DNA of 64,000 nucleotides from Citrus sinensis (GCF_022201045.2 NC_068559.1:27907501-27971500); one strand, 5' to 3'; counted from the first letter of the stretch, positions 49,377 through 60,594 are shown. The notes: generated by a model from the sequence alone, not told the origin. Numbers and translations: made by a program.

Positions 49377-51504
49377 TAATAATAATGTTTACAAAGCTTG
49401 GAAAATATTTTGATTCAGCGGGTGTTTGACTTGATTGGTCACATTTTCTTTGCTATGACTTGTGTTTGAAGAAACTTTCAATTACTTGGATTGTTGAATT
49501 CTTACTACGTGTATCTTTTACTGAATTACGTAAAAATAATTACTTGGTAGGAATATAGAATCTATAAGATAACGAACCGGCAAAGCTCTACTGTTGAGCA
49601 TTCATGGGTCAAAAAGATCTCAAATATTTCCAGTTACTGTATAAGTAAAACAGAACTCTGTTGGATTGGTACACAAAGCTGATGGCAAAGCGTTGGTGGA
49701 CATTAGATTAGATGGGATCATTTTGTTTGTTGTCAAAAACACAAGTGGCCCAGTCGCCATCATCTAAAATCAATAACACCTTTTTTTAGTACGATTATTT
49801 GCGAAGCTGGGGCCTGCCAAAATATATATATACGCTTGTTACGCGATTTCATATTGACATTCATGATTTAAAAATAAAAAAAATAAAAAAATTTGTTTAC
49901 ATTCATACTTATCAATTGTTGCTTACGAACCCATAATGCTACGACAGTCTATTATCAATCATCTTATCAGATAATGAATGGCAAATGGATGTACAAGTTT
50001 TGATAAAATTAACTAAAGTGCATGATTCTATATTTCTAGTCTGAGAAGCACTTTTTTTTAGAATGACTCTTCCCCTTCCCCTACCGGCCCCTCACCCTCA
50101 GCTATATAAGATGAGGCATGGGCTGTCTATTTAGGATATGAATGTTGACCAAGCATTCCTCACTTACCCAGTGGCAGTCACTACTCAAATGACACCTAAC
50201 TTTTGCCATGAGCTAGAATGGAAATGCTTGAAATGCATCCATGCCACCAACTTTCACAAGCGGAGCAGAAAGAAAGAGACTAGGGGCTAGGGATGCTCTC
50301 GATCATCAGTATTCTTTTTGGAGTGGTGATTACTGTACCTGCACATATATATTTGACAATGTTGATATTTGGAGATCGCTGATTTACTTGGAATGACTAA
50401 ATGCTCTGGAGAGCCAATATGCAAGTTAACTAGCGGCACCAAGAATGAGCCAATATACAAATTAAAGAAGAGAGATGATGAGCCTTGGCGCTAGATGATT
50501 GAGAAGGTCTGATTTGCCCAGCAATGGGATCGCGTCTCCAGTATAATCACAAGCGTCTGAAGGATTTAAACATGCCGTCAGTAATGTTCACGAATGGAGC
50601 TCAACAAATAACGTTAACATTTTGATTATCTTTGTAGTTCATCAACAGTTGTACAATTCTAGGTTGATAAACTGTTCTGCTGATGTACTTAATTATCGCA
50701 CTTTCCCGACCAATCCGTGTTTTGAATAATAAAGATAAAAACTTTAAGAAGAAAAGTGGTCAAAATTATCATAAAATAATAAATTTGATAATATATTTAA
50801 ATTTATCGCAGGAATGAAATTCAAGAGTGTAAAAACTGCAAAAGCGGTTAGTGAGGACTAAAATAATCGGTGATTAAAGCTAAAGGGCTCAGTTAATTTA
50901 GTTCCGTAAGTTTCATTAGAATGAACATGCTGTTATAAGGTAGATTCAGATACTGATAAATCATAAATACTGCAAAAGGGTTGGTCATTTTCCCGCATGA
51001 AGACCTGGTGACGTTGAAACTTTACAGACATGCCAGATCCTTAACAAATACTTTGCTATGTACAAATTTCATTTTCATTTATTGGAGCTGCATAGAAGTT
51101 ACTTTGTAAGAACAACCTCGGCATGCCTGAAAATGGCTGGTGTGCATAAAAAGTTAGATAGCTAGACACATCGCAAATCAAAGCAGAGCAATCAAAATAA
51201 AGGCTCATCACCAAGCATTTGTTTTGGCATGTGAGTGGTTTCCCTTTTGAAAACTGAATTGAAACCATTACAGATAGCTGAGGACACCTACCTAATGCTT
51301 TTTCCTTGGTGATGTTGAATGGAAATCTACTCACCCTCACAATCTTTTTTCCATAATCCATGCATCCTATTTTATTATTAGGATCAATCAATAATAGAGG
51401 TACTTTATCACACAAAAGTATATCCCCTCTGTTTATATATACCGAAGTTTTAGGCGATAGGATTATACTTTTAGGCGATAGGATTATACTTTTAGGCAAC
51501 AAAG

Positions 51505-53417
51505 ATGAAGGATAACACTAATGAAGAGATAATGGAGAGCCAAAACCAGCTCCAACAGCCACAGCAACGGAGCGAAGGCACAACCTTCCTTAGAACATGC
51601 CTCAATGGACTCAATGTTGTATCAGGTCTTTATCCCATACTCTATCTTGGGTAACAAATATATAATCCAATTAGGCCAATTAAATAAACTTCATGTCTAA
51701 GCTTTTAGTAGAATCTTTTCGAAAGCTATCTATCTGTGTCTTCTCCTACAAGCATTTGGGTTGAACTTTCTGTTGTTGCAGTTTCCTCTCATTCATACAT
51801 CAACTCACCGTTAAGGATTTTAAAATAGTGATGCCTCTGTTTTTTTTTTTTTTAATAAATTTGTTTCCATGGTCACGGTAATTCTTTTGCTGGATTATCG
51901 AGTATCTTCCAGTTCCATAAGTCAGAAATTTCTACCTCAAGCAAAAACTTTTTTGATTCGTCAACTGTGTTTTTGGACTCATATTTGTCTTGGTAAAAGT
52001 ACACTGCTTTTGTTGCACGTAGGACATAGTTTTCCTTCTATGCTATAGAATCTAAACAACTGAAATTATTCTTGGTTGATGCTTACTTTCAAGTCCAACA
52101 CCAAGTTGAACAAATAACACCAAAGTGTTGCTTTAAGTTAATCTGCTCAAATATTATCTAGGGAGTTGAATGAAATTCATATTATTTCGTGTTATTGGTT
52201 TCCACATTTATCAGGTGTTGGGATACTATCAATTCCTTATGCACTTTCTCAAGGAGGGTGGCTGAGCTTAATAATTCTTTTTCTAGTAGCTGTTCTTTGT
52301 TGGTACACTGGCTTACTTCTACGGCGCTGTATGGATGCAAATCCACTGATCAAGACATATCCTGACATAGGCGACCTGGCATTTGGATGTAAAGGAAGAG
52401 CTATGGTATCAATCCTCATGTACCTTGAGCTCTATTTCGTTGCTGTAGAATTTCTAATATTAGAAGGTGACAATTTAGAGAAGCTGTTTCCAAACTTTGG
52501 ATTCATAATTAGTGGCCTAAAAATTGGTGGAAAACAAGGATTTGTTCTGCTCACTGCTCTTATTATTTGGCCCACAACATGGTTAAGGAGTCTGGGAATT
52601 CTGGCTTATGTTTCTGCTGGTGGGGTTCTTGCTTCTATAACTCTTGTTGCTTGTGTCTTATGGGTTGGTGCAGTCGATGGTGTTGGTTTCCATGAAAGAG
52701 GCAAGCTCTTGAATTGGGGAGGTTTGCCTACTGCTGTAAGCTTGTACACCTTCTGTTATTGTGGCCATTCTGTTTTTCCCACACTATGCAGCTCCATGAA
52801 AGATAGAAGGCAATTCTCTAAGGTCAAAAAGGGTAACATCCTTGTTAAACTGTTTTACTTTAATAACAAAATCTTAATATTTCTCTTGCTTTGTCTCATT
52901 GCAGGTTTTAGTAGCCTGCTTTATTATAAGCACCGCCAATTATGGATCAATGGCAATATTAGGATACCTGATGTATGGGGATCATTTGAAGTCTCAAGTA
53001 ACATTAAATCTCCCTATAAGAAAAATAAGCTCAAAATTAGCAATTTATACTACTCTAATCAATCCCCTCACTAAGTATGCAGTTATTATCACTCCAATTG
53101 CTACCGCTCTTGAAGACACACCCCATCTCCGCAAGAGCAGGCCTATTAGTATCCTTGTAAGAACTGTACTGGTCATCAGCACTGTCATTGTAGCCATAAC
53201 AATTCCATTTTTTGGCTACGTCCTGGCATTCACGGGCTCGTTCTTGGGTGTCACTGTCTCAATTTTGCTTCCATGTCTATGCTACCTTAGGATTAATAAA
53301 ACAGCTCGGCGTTTTGGACTAGAGCTGATGCTAATTGTTGGGATTTTGTTGATTGGCGCATTAGCTGCTGTTGTCGGCACCTACACTTCCTTGAAACAAA
53401 TTGTAACCCATCTCTGA
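51505..53417 (+). CDS. AVT1-family amino-acid transporter
   Basis: Multi-pass amino-acid/auxin permease family protein, probably a vacuolar (tonoplast) amino-acid transporter of the AVT1 group. Exons: 51505-51625, 52215-52822 and 52905-53417, total 413 residues. Joins restore LNVVS-G-VGILSIPYALSQGGW and RRQFSK-VLVACFII. The short polar N-terminus (Gln-rich) is followed by the family signature TTFLRTCLNGLNVVSGVGIL, then about eleven hydrophobic segments, including LSLIILFLVAVLCWYTGLLL, FVLLTALIIWPTTWL, SVFPTLCSSMKDR, NYGSMAILGYLMYG, and the C-terminal VSILLPCLCYLRI and LIVGILLIGALAAVVGTY. Some AVT1 proteins carry about 100 extra N-terminal residues; this one has a short start like several family members, and an unseen upstream exon cannot be excluded. 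It looks intact. The exact substrate cannot be told from sequence. Confidence 0.9.
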
Positions 53418-54196
53418 AATTTGATCTAAGATGGTGGGGTTAAGTTTATCTCAATCAATAAGATAAGAACTGATATCATCTGGGATTTTTGCGAAAGAAG
53501 GTTACATGGAACTCAGTCAACAGGCCCCAGATTATATGCCATTAGCCCTATCACTGTGACAATTTTAGTTGTTTATAATAAAGTTGTAGTAGAAAAGAGA
53601 TTTATTAAAAGTAGCTAGCAAAGGACCCATTTCTATGATTTAATAAATTAACACTTGAAACTACTTTCTGGGCAAGGCAAGAATATACAGACACCTGACT
53701 TTTTGTTCAATAATTTAATTATCAATAATGTTATTGGGTGCAATTGATTCTTGCCAATAAACAAATGCTATTGTCTTTTCCAATCCGAGCTCCGTTAACA
53801 ATTTCTACTCTGCAGATCTGATCCGAATGGATTCCTGCTCCGCATAGAATATGTCAATTCTAGGCTTAAAGCTCGACCTAGGGGTTACCAAGTATGTCCA
53901 TATGATGATGCTACAGGAATCATGATTTCTCCTCACGTATATTTCCGCCTGTAGAAATACAGTCATTTACACCATTGCTCATCAGCTCTGCAGAGAAAGA
54001 CAAGACGAGAAAATTGGGATAAGTCATTTCAACAGGGGCCGGGGATTTATTTAATGTGAATGGATAATTGGCAGTGCTTATATAATGTAAATGGATAAAC
54101 TATGTTCTTATCTGTAAAAATACAAAACAATAGGGACCTCCATGATACTTAAAAAAAAAGAAAAAAGGAAAAAAGAAACATTTTGATTATTGACAA
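53418..54196. other. Intergenic DNA between AVT1 and PPR genes
   Basis: Transporter 3' flank and PPR promoter. I see no additional gene, repeat end or RNA. Confidence 0.6.
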
Positions 54197-56065
54197 ATGC
54201 TCTTATCCTTGCATTCCCTCCGCCATCTCCAACAAACAAAGCTGTCAATTCAATTTTCAATATCTGCAATGGCTACAACCCCATCTCCACCAATAACCCA
54301 ATCTCCTCCCCCAAAACTTTGTACAAACACTCCAAACGCACTCTCTTTACTACCCAGATGCACTTCTTTCAGAGGGCTCAAGCAAATTCATGCTGTTACC
54401 ATCAAAACCCACCTCCAGAATGATCTCAATGTCCTCACCAAGCTCATCAATTTCTGTACGCAGAACCCCACTACCTCATCGATGGAACACGCCCACCTAC
54501 TGTTCGATAGAATCCCTGAACCAGACATCGTTTTATTTAACACCATGGCTCGTGGTTATTCTCGCTCCAAAACACCAATTCGAGCAATTTTTCTCTTTGT
54601 TGAGCTTCTAAATTCTGGTCTTTTACCAGATGACTATTCATTCCCTTCTCTTCTTAAAGCTTGCGCGTGCGTGGGCGCTGAAGCATTGGAAGAAGGTAAA
54701 CAATTGCATTGCTTTGCTATTAAACTTGGGCTGAATTCTAATCTATATGTGTGTACTACACTTATAAATCTGTATGCTGAGTGTAGCGATGTGGAAGCTG
54801 CTAGGAGGATCTTCGAAAATATATCAGAACCATGTGTTGTTTCTTATAATGCGATCATCACGGCGTATGCTCGAAGTAGCAGGCCAAATGAGGCGTTGTC
54901 ATTGTTTCGTGAATTGCAAGAGAGGAACCTTAAGCCTACTGACGTTACCATGCTTAGTGCTTTATCATCTTGTGCTTTGTTAGGATCACTAGATTTAGGG
55001 AAGTGGATACATGAATATATTAAGAAATATGGACTTGATAAGTATGTAAAAGTGAATACTGCTCTTATAGATATGCATGCCAAGTGCGGGCGCTTGGATG
55101 ATGCTGTTTCTGTCTTTGATAACATGAGTGGCAAAGATACACAGGCTTGGTCAGCAATGATTGTGGCTTATGCAACCCATGGGCAGGGTCATAAATCCAT
55201 CTTGATGTTCGAGGAAATGATGAAGGCACAAGTGAGCCCCGACGAGATTACATTTTTGGGTCTCTTGTATGCTTGCAGCCACACTGGATTAGTGGACGAA
55301 GGTTGGAATTATTTTTACAGTATGAGGGACAAGTATGGGATTGTTCCTGGGATTAAGCATTACGGATGTATGGTGGACTTACTTGGTCGAGCTGGACGCT
55401 TGGATGAGGCTTATAGGTTCATTGATGAATTGCCGATCAAGTCCACCCCAATATTGTGGCGAACCTTGTTATCGTCTTGTAGTAGCCATAACAACCTTGG
55501 ACTTGCAAAGCAGGTTATTGAACGAATTTTTGAGCTAGATGACTCCCATGGTGGTGATTATGTGATCTTATCGAACTTGTGTGCCAGGGCCGGGAGATGG
55601 GAAGATGTGGATTATTTGAGGAAGCTGATGAAAGATAGAGGTGTGTTGAAAGTTCCTGGCTGTAGTTCCATAGAGGTGAACAATGTAGTACGTGAATTTT
55701 TTTCTGGGGATGGAGTGCATTCTTATTCTACTGATCTGCAGAAAGCACTTGATGAGTTGGTTAAGGAATTGAAGATGGTTGGCTATGTACCAGATACTTC
55801 TCTAGTCCATCATGGGGATATGGAAGATGAAGAGAAAGAAATTGCGCTTAGATATCATAGTGAGAAACTAGCCATTACTTTTGGGCTCCTAAACACTCCA
55901 CCTGGAACTACAATTCGTGTGGTGAAGAACCTTCGGGTCTGTGGTGATTGTCATTCTGCGGCTAAAATTATATCACTGATTTTTAATAGGCAGATAGTCC
56001 TTAGAGATGTCCAACGTTTCCATCACTTCAGAGATGGGAAGTGCTCTTGTGGTGATTTCTGGTGA
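54197..56065 (+). CDS. OTP85: Pentatricopeptide repeat protein, PLS-DYW class, OTP85-like
   Basis: Organelle RNA C-to-U editing factor. Intronless, 622 residues from the ATG at 54197; an in-frame ATG at 54269 (MATTPSPPITQ) would give 598. The Ser/Thr/Pro-rich N-terminus fits a chloroplast transit peptide. Residues about 80-470 are P, L and S type PPR repeats (for example PDIVLFNTMARGYSRSKTP, VVSYNAIITAYARSSRPNEA, TQAWSAMIVAYATHGQGHK). The E and E+ motifs follow, then the DYW deaminase domain with the zinc and catalytic HSE (H554, E556) and CGDC (C582, C585) motifs and a final CSCGDFW. The last three residues are DFW instead of the usual DYW. Sequence and neighbourhood point to Arabidopsis OTP85 (At2g02980), reported to edit an ndhD site in chloroplasts. 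It looks intact. Confidence 0.93.
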   Translation: MLLSLHSLRHLQQTKLSIQFSISAMATTPSPPITQSPPPKLCTNTPNALSLLPRCTSFRGLKQIHAVTIKTHLQNDLNVLTKLINFCTQNPTTSSMEHAHLLFDRIPEPDIVLFNTMARGYSRSKTPIRAIFLFVELLNSGLLPDDYSFPSLLKACACVGAEALEEGKQLHCFAIKLGLNSNLYVCTTLINLYAECSDVEAARRIFENISEPCVVSYNAIITAYARSSRPNEALSLFRELQERNLKPTDVTMLSALSSCALLGSLDLGKWIHEYIKKYGLDKYVKVNTALIDMHAKCGRLDDAVSVFDNMSGKDTQAWSAMIVAYATHGQGHKSILMFEEMMKAQVSPDEITFLGLLYACSHTGLVDEGWNYFYSMRDKYGIVPGIKHYGCMVDLLGRAGRLDEAYRFIDELPIKSTPILWRTLLSSCSSHNNLGLAKQVIERIFELDDSHGGDYVILSNLCARAGRWEDVDYLRKLMKDRGVLKVPGCSSIEVNNVVREFFSGDGVHSYSTDLQKALDELVKELKMVGYVPDTSLVHHGDMEDEEKEIALRYHSEKLAITFGLLNTPPGTTIRVVKNLRVCGDCHSAAKIISLIFNRQIVLRDVQRFHHFRDGKCSCGDFW

Positions 56066-56781
56066 TGAAATTGATTTAACCAGTAATCATTTGGAGAAAT
56101 GTATCTTGGCCTTGTCTAGTGTCCATTGTCACCCCAGATATAAGTGAAAAATGCTGTAGTAGTGCTAGTGGGTACTTCATTGCATTGACTACTTAGAGGC
56201 TTTGCTTGTGCCCCATGTCATTTGAGAACGTGGAAGAATGTGCAAATGGAGAACCCACTCAGGATTCCCCACGTAAGTTACTGAGGTAAAGGAAATATTA
56301 AATCATTAAATTCAACAATTGAGAATTTAGATACATTCTCCATGTAAAGAGATTCATTTGAACCAATCAGAAATAATTAAAAAAAATTTGCTATATATGA
56401 CATTATGTTGTGCTGGAATTTTCTCTTCTGGTAAGTATATAAAAGTTTTGTTGATTACAGCACCTCTATCTTTATATTAGAACTGAACTGTTCTCTTGCC
56501 ATGTCTATGACATATCATTGCAAGATCTTGACAGCATCCCGCCATCATTAAAATATACCAAAAACAGACTCAATTTCTGCCAGGCCCTTGGTAGTCAAGA
56601 TTTGGCTATGCTAAGAAAGAATCTCAAATAGCAACCTTGTGCACATGTTTCACAGAACAACAAAATATATCAGCGTGGTGCTTCACAACTTCTTGGTCAC
56701 ATGATAATATTTTTGCCGATAAATCAGCATGGTGCAATCATTTACACCAGTGCATCAACACTTTTCTCTTTAAACAAATCC
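56066..56781. other. 3' flank of the PPR gene
   Basis: No gene or repeat end recognised. The stretch ends at the Mutator-like element, whose left target duplication AACAAATCC is at 56773-56781. Confidence 0.6.
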
Positions 56782-57090
56782 GGGAAATTTACAAAAATAA
56801 CCATGAATATTTTGTTATTTTCACAACTAATCTTCTCAATTTTTTTCTATCAACATTAGCCAAACACAAGCCTTTCTCCCCAAATTACCCTTCTTTACAG
56901 ACCAAAAGCAACAATCTTTCTCCCATATCGTCAAACCAAACGCAGCTTAATCATCAACCAACGGCGACGGCAAAAGACAACGGTAAAAGTGAAATCCGAT
57001 CATAATTTATCCGAATCCAACACTAATCGGCATCACTTAGTGGTATGACTTATTTTCTGAACTTGCTGAACTGAGTCGTGGGTGAATCTG

Positions 57091-57226
57091 GCGACAGGCA
57101 GGCTGTCGCACTAGGCAAGGTGCGACAGGCAACCTGTCGCACTAGGCAAGGTGCGACAGGCAACCTGTCGCACCAAGAGTTGGTGCGACAGGCACCTGTC
57201 GCACCTTGCTTGGTGCGACAGGCACC
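57091..57226. repeat. Cluster of GGTGCGACAGG palindromes
   Basis: Four consecutive near-perfect palindromes of about 20-25 bp: 57091-57110, 57119-57142, 57149-57174 and 57182-57205, followed by a half copy with GGTGCGACAGGCACC at 57212-57226. The core arms are GGTGCGACAGG and CCTGTCGCACC, with two to four bases between them (AA, CA or similar). They are spaced by CTAGGCAA or AAGAGT linkers. A fifth palindrome of the same sequence lies 670 bp away at 57897-57922. GC content is far above the surroundings. Each could extrude a hairpin in DNA or RNA. Confidence 0.9.
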
Positions 57227-57896
57227 AATTTAAAAAAAAAACAAACTTGAGAATTATGTATGACGTGAGCCCATAGCCAGTTGAACCCAATTTTCACTTT
57301 CCAATATTATATGTGTTGAACGAACTTTATGTGTAAGAGGCCCCACGCGATTTCATGTTAGTCTCAGAGGGTTTGAAGGCAAGTGCAATACGTTTTAACT
57401 TGGATTTATTTATTTAAAAAAAAAATGAAAAAGTTCAATGTATCATGACAGAAAATTCATTGCTTTCTAGGTTGCCAAGGGAGAAAGATGATTCCTCCGC
57501 CGTACCAATATATGAAGCCTTGAATTCTTTATAGTTATATACCATGGCTTCTTTATCAATCAACACATGCATGTAAAGAGAGATTTGAAAAAACAAGAGT
57601 CAGTTTGATACAGAGTCTAGTGTTTCTTAAAAATTAGCAAAACAAATGTCAGTTGATAGCCAATGCAACAAAGAAGCCGGAATTTTTGGAAACCGCGTAA
57701 TCATGCACAAATATCTGGAAACGGTGGTTGATTGCATGCATTTTCTGTTGCTGTATAAACTCCAGGGATTACATGCACAAATATCTGGAATAACAAATGC
57801 ATGTTTACAGAGTTGCAGTTGCGCTAAATGATCTCAAAAGGGTTCAGCAATGACAGAAAAGAGGATGCGATACAAGCCGACCTGTTTCCGAAGCTT

Positions 57897-57922
57897 GGTG
57901 CGACAGGCTGCCTGTCGCACCA
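57897..57922. repeat. Outlying copy of the GGTGCGACAGG palindrome
   Basis: TGGTGCGACAGGCTGCCTGTCGCACCA is a perfect palindromic pair around a two-base centre. It lies just left of the captured lectin fragment and is the same motif as the 57.1-kb cluster. Confidence 0.9.
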
Positions 57923-57980
57923 AAAATGGTTGTCCTGTCAGGCAATGTGTACCAGATGCTTAAGGATCACGATCTCCAGG

Positions 57981-58228
57981 TTCAACACTTCAAAACTGTT
58001 GCTTTATGGCAACGCAAAACTGGATTCCGGTGCCATTTCACTCACCCAAGATACCACCTTCTCCATCGGAAGAGCTCTCTAACATGCTAAGATCCCCTTA
58101 AAACATACAAACTCATCAACCGTTGATCATTTGAAACATCTTTCACCTTCTCCATCACCCCATACAAGGGCCAGCGTCCAGACCATGGTCTGGTCTTCAT
58201 CTTCGTGCCTTCCGCAGGCATCCAAGGA
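57981..58228 (+). pseudogene. Legume-lectin-domain gene fragment captured by the MULE
   Basis: One frame reads FNTSKLLLYGNAKLDSGAIS, LTQDTTFSIGRAL, then a stop and HAKIPLK. A shifted frame continues FETSFTFSITPYKGQRPDHG, LVFIFVPSAGIQG. These are the first strands of an L-type (legume) lectin domain as found in plant lectin receptor kinases, where the intact text would read RALYP-KIP at the stop. About 80 of some 250 lectin residues remain. No signal peptide, kinase or rest of the lectin is present. It has a stop and a frameshift, so it makes no functional protein. It is bounded by a 21-bp direct repeat (57962-57982 and 58224-58244). Confidence 0.85.
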
Positions 58229-58705
58229 TCACGATCTCTAGGTTAAGGCCAAGCCTTGTCAGGAAGATCACTGCTGTTGCCCAGCGACGGCCGCCGACGA
58301 TGGGAGGTTCTTCGGTTTGGGAGAGATGGGAGAAAGAGAGATTGTTGGGGGAGAAAGGGGTATTTTGGTCTCAAAGGCTTTTTTATGGCTAATGTTGATA
58401 GAAGTTTATTTGAGTGGTTAAGATGGAAAACGCGTAAATTTTTATGGCTATTGGTGTAAATTTCCCAAGAAATCCAGAAAGCACAGGGGGAGGGAGAGGA
58501 AGATGATGTGGACTTTTCAATCTTCATCAAATACAGTCTCTTATAGTTGTCACGGGACGAGGTTTTGATTTTTCCTAGTCTGTGTAACTGGTGAATAAAC
58601 TTGTTTCAATAGATATATCATCCTTGATTCCTTGTAACTGCAACAGTATTTATACATATGCTTCATTATGAGGGTACTATAATCCATATACTGTTTTCAT
58701 TCCAT

Positions 58706-58845
58706 TGGCCAGGTTCATTATGTGACGGAGATCAAAGTTGCGGCTGTGTGCTACACAGCAACCGGAAAACCTGAACACATTTCAGCATTCGTGGGCTTAG
58801 GCCCAATTCCAATAATGCCTCGTGGCCAGAATCCTGTGTATTTAC
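58706..58845 (+). pseudogene. Decayed RNase T2 exon (third copy of the local cluster)
   Basis: TGGCCAGGTTCATTATGTGA, then AGTTGCGGCTG, CCGGAAAACC and ATTCGTGGGCTTAGGCCCAA align in order with exon 2 of the RNS1-like genes at 60952 and 63495 ([27 protein letters not shown]). The catalytic HGLWP block has become RGLRP, and stops and shifts break the frame. Exons 1, 3 and 4 are not found nearby. It is in the same orientation as the two later genes. Confidence 0.75.
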
Positions 58846-60537
58846 AATAGTACACGTGTGCATTCGGTTTCACATTGTTGCTGGAGGGAGGGAAAACGAA
58901 TGTAAAGAGGCTTTATTGTAGCATCGATGCTTTTCATGGAATGAAAATAAAACAAAAATGCAACGAATGTTTGTTGATGCATGAACCGTTGCTTCTTTAA
59001 CAGTCACATTGAGTGTGTTGAAATAATACTGAGGAAGAAGTTGGCCCGCCCATTTATCAATCTTCAAGCTCTAGCTTAATTCAAATTAAAACTCGAAAAA
59101 ATAAATTGAACATGAACATAGCTTAAAGGATGCATCAATTATTTAGAGTAATGCTTTACAAAGTACGAAACCCCTTATACAGAATGAAGGAGTATAACAA
59201 AAAGCTAATGCAGAAAATGAAAAGTAACACATCAGCTGGACAACCAATATATAGATATTGATAAAAGAGATAGTCATAATAAATATAGTATTAAAAATCT
59301 ATAAACTTATTTTAAAAGTATAAATGTCTACATTAGTTTTAATATTTTTCTTCCGACGTACGTTTTCTATGAATGTTGCACATTGCATATGCAACCCACG
59401 GAATCTTCAACCAATTCAAGTGATACCTTTGCTTCTTCCTCTAGCAAATCAACCATGCCACCCAAAGTTAATAAACGAATTCAATTGAACATAAATACTC
59501 ACGCTGAGTTGTGCAAAATGAAAGGATCAAACACCACCTGAAATCAAAAAGATCTTTTAAAGTGGTTAGAAGATATATATTCGTGGTCTTGAGGTAACAC
59601 AAGCCGCAATTTCTATGACACTCAAAACAATATCTCCTTCAAATTTCTTTTAAGACATACTTTAAAAAGTTATAACTTATTATTACATGAAGTTTATTTT
59701 TAATTACTTGTAATTAGTTTAAATTAGGATTAAATTTTTTAATGATTAGGTTATAAATTTATATGGATGAATTTCGATAAACTAAATAATTAAGAGTGTG
59801 GATAAGTGTGAAAGGAGGACGTGTGTGATGTCAATTATTTCGTGTGAAAACAAATGTAGGTGTGATGTGAATGCAAAGGAGGAGAGTTTCGTTTAGACAA
59901 GTCATCTACTTATTTTTTAATGAGTGAACTAAACAAATGAGAATTCAAACAATTGTGCGTCCCACTTCTATTGCGAGCTTTGGTTGTCCCGTTTCTAAGT
60001 TCCAATTTGACTCGAACGCTCTGACACTGACATTGCCATCTCTCCCAACTTCATATACACTGTCATTTAACTGTAAATACAAAGCTTCAAGAATATTTCA
60101 ACTAAAATTTCATGTGAATGCTACATTATTTAAAATAATTTTTTAAAATAAAAAAATTATGATGTGTAGCACTACTGTTACCTCAAACGTTATTAAATTC
60201 CATTACCCCATTAATAAATTATCCAAATTTGTTTTGATTCTAATATCTACTACCTAATATAGCTCTTCTCTTACTTAAAATGTAGGACTGCAAAATCTGA
60301 AAGAGGGTGTGTGAGATCACGAATGCAAAAGAAATAACTTCTTTCCAAAAAAACAAAAAAGCAAAAGAAAACGACATAAAATTAAAATGATAATATGCCG
60401 ACACAGAGAATAATCATGGTAGTAGCTTTTACACTGTTACACAAGGTTTTTTTTTTTTTTTTTTTTTAAAAAAAAAGAGTCAAAACTTTTCTTCATTCAA
60501 TAATAATTATATTGAAATTGAAAGGGGTAATAGATAG

Positions 60538-60545
60538 GCATATAC
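60538..60545 (+). promoter_or_regulatory. P1BS phosphate-starvation element upstream of RNS1-like gene
   Basis: GCATATAC matches GNATATNC, the palindromic site bound by PHR1-type MYB factors. It lies 49 bp upstream of the TATA box and 188 bp upstream of the ATG. RNS1-type RNases are known to be induced by phosphate starvation, so the placement makes biological sense. An 8-bp degenerate site can occur by chance. Confidence 0.5.
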
Positions 60546-60586
60546 GGATTCTTTTATGATTCTGTCCACAACCTTCCATTTTTGCT

Positions 60587-60594
60587 TATAAATA
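60587..60594 (+). promoter_or_regulatory. TATA box of the RNS1-like gene
   Basis: TATAAATA, 139 bp upstream of the start codon, with an adenine- and cytosine-rich leader behind it. An aligned TATAAG occurs in the promoter of the downstream duplicate at 63168. Confidence 0.6.

Larger units (their letters stand above)
47224..51504. other. Intergenic DNA between APY6 and AVT1 genes
   Basis: Divergent promoter region. Contains a poly-T run (47517-47539), the second copy of the dispersed repeat (48184-48302), and a complete 684-bp Mutator-like element (48693-49376). Just upstream of the transporter start is a 21-bp motif (TTAGGCGATAGGATTATACT) in two tandem copies (about 51450-51491). No gene is supported. 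Confidence 0.6.
56782..58466. mobile_element. Pack-MULE: Mutator-like element carrying a lectin gene fragment and a palindrome cluster
   Basis: The 1685-bp element starts GGGAAATTTACAAAAATAACC-like and ends TGGTGTAAATTTCCC. The two arms are imperfect inverted repeats for about 200 bp (shared inner blocks CTATCAACATTAGCCA, AAGCCTTT, CAACAATCT, TTTCTCCCAT, GGCGACGGC-like). Flanking 9-bp repeats AACAAATCC (56773-56781) and AAGAAATCC (58467-58475) match at 8 of 9 positions, the Mutator pattern. No transposase is present. The interior holds a cluster of GC-rich palindromes (57091-57226, one more at 57897-57922) and a fragment of a legume-lectin-domain gene (about 57981-58228), so it has captured host sequence. 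Confidence 0.82.

Noticed and set aside
51056-51502. 148-residue minus-strand open frame upstream of the AVT1 gene
   Set aside because: Unusually long, but it opens with TTG, begins in the tandem 21-bp repeat, and shows no domain. It overlaps the likely transporter promoter.
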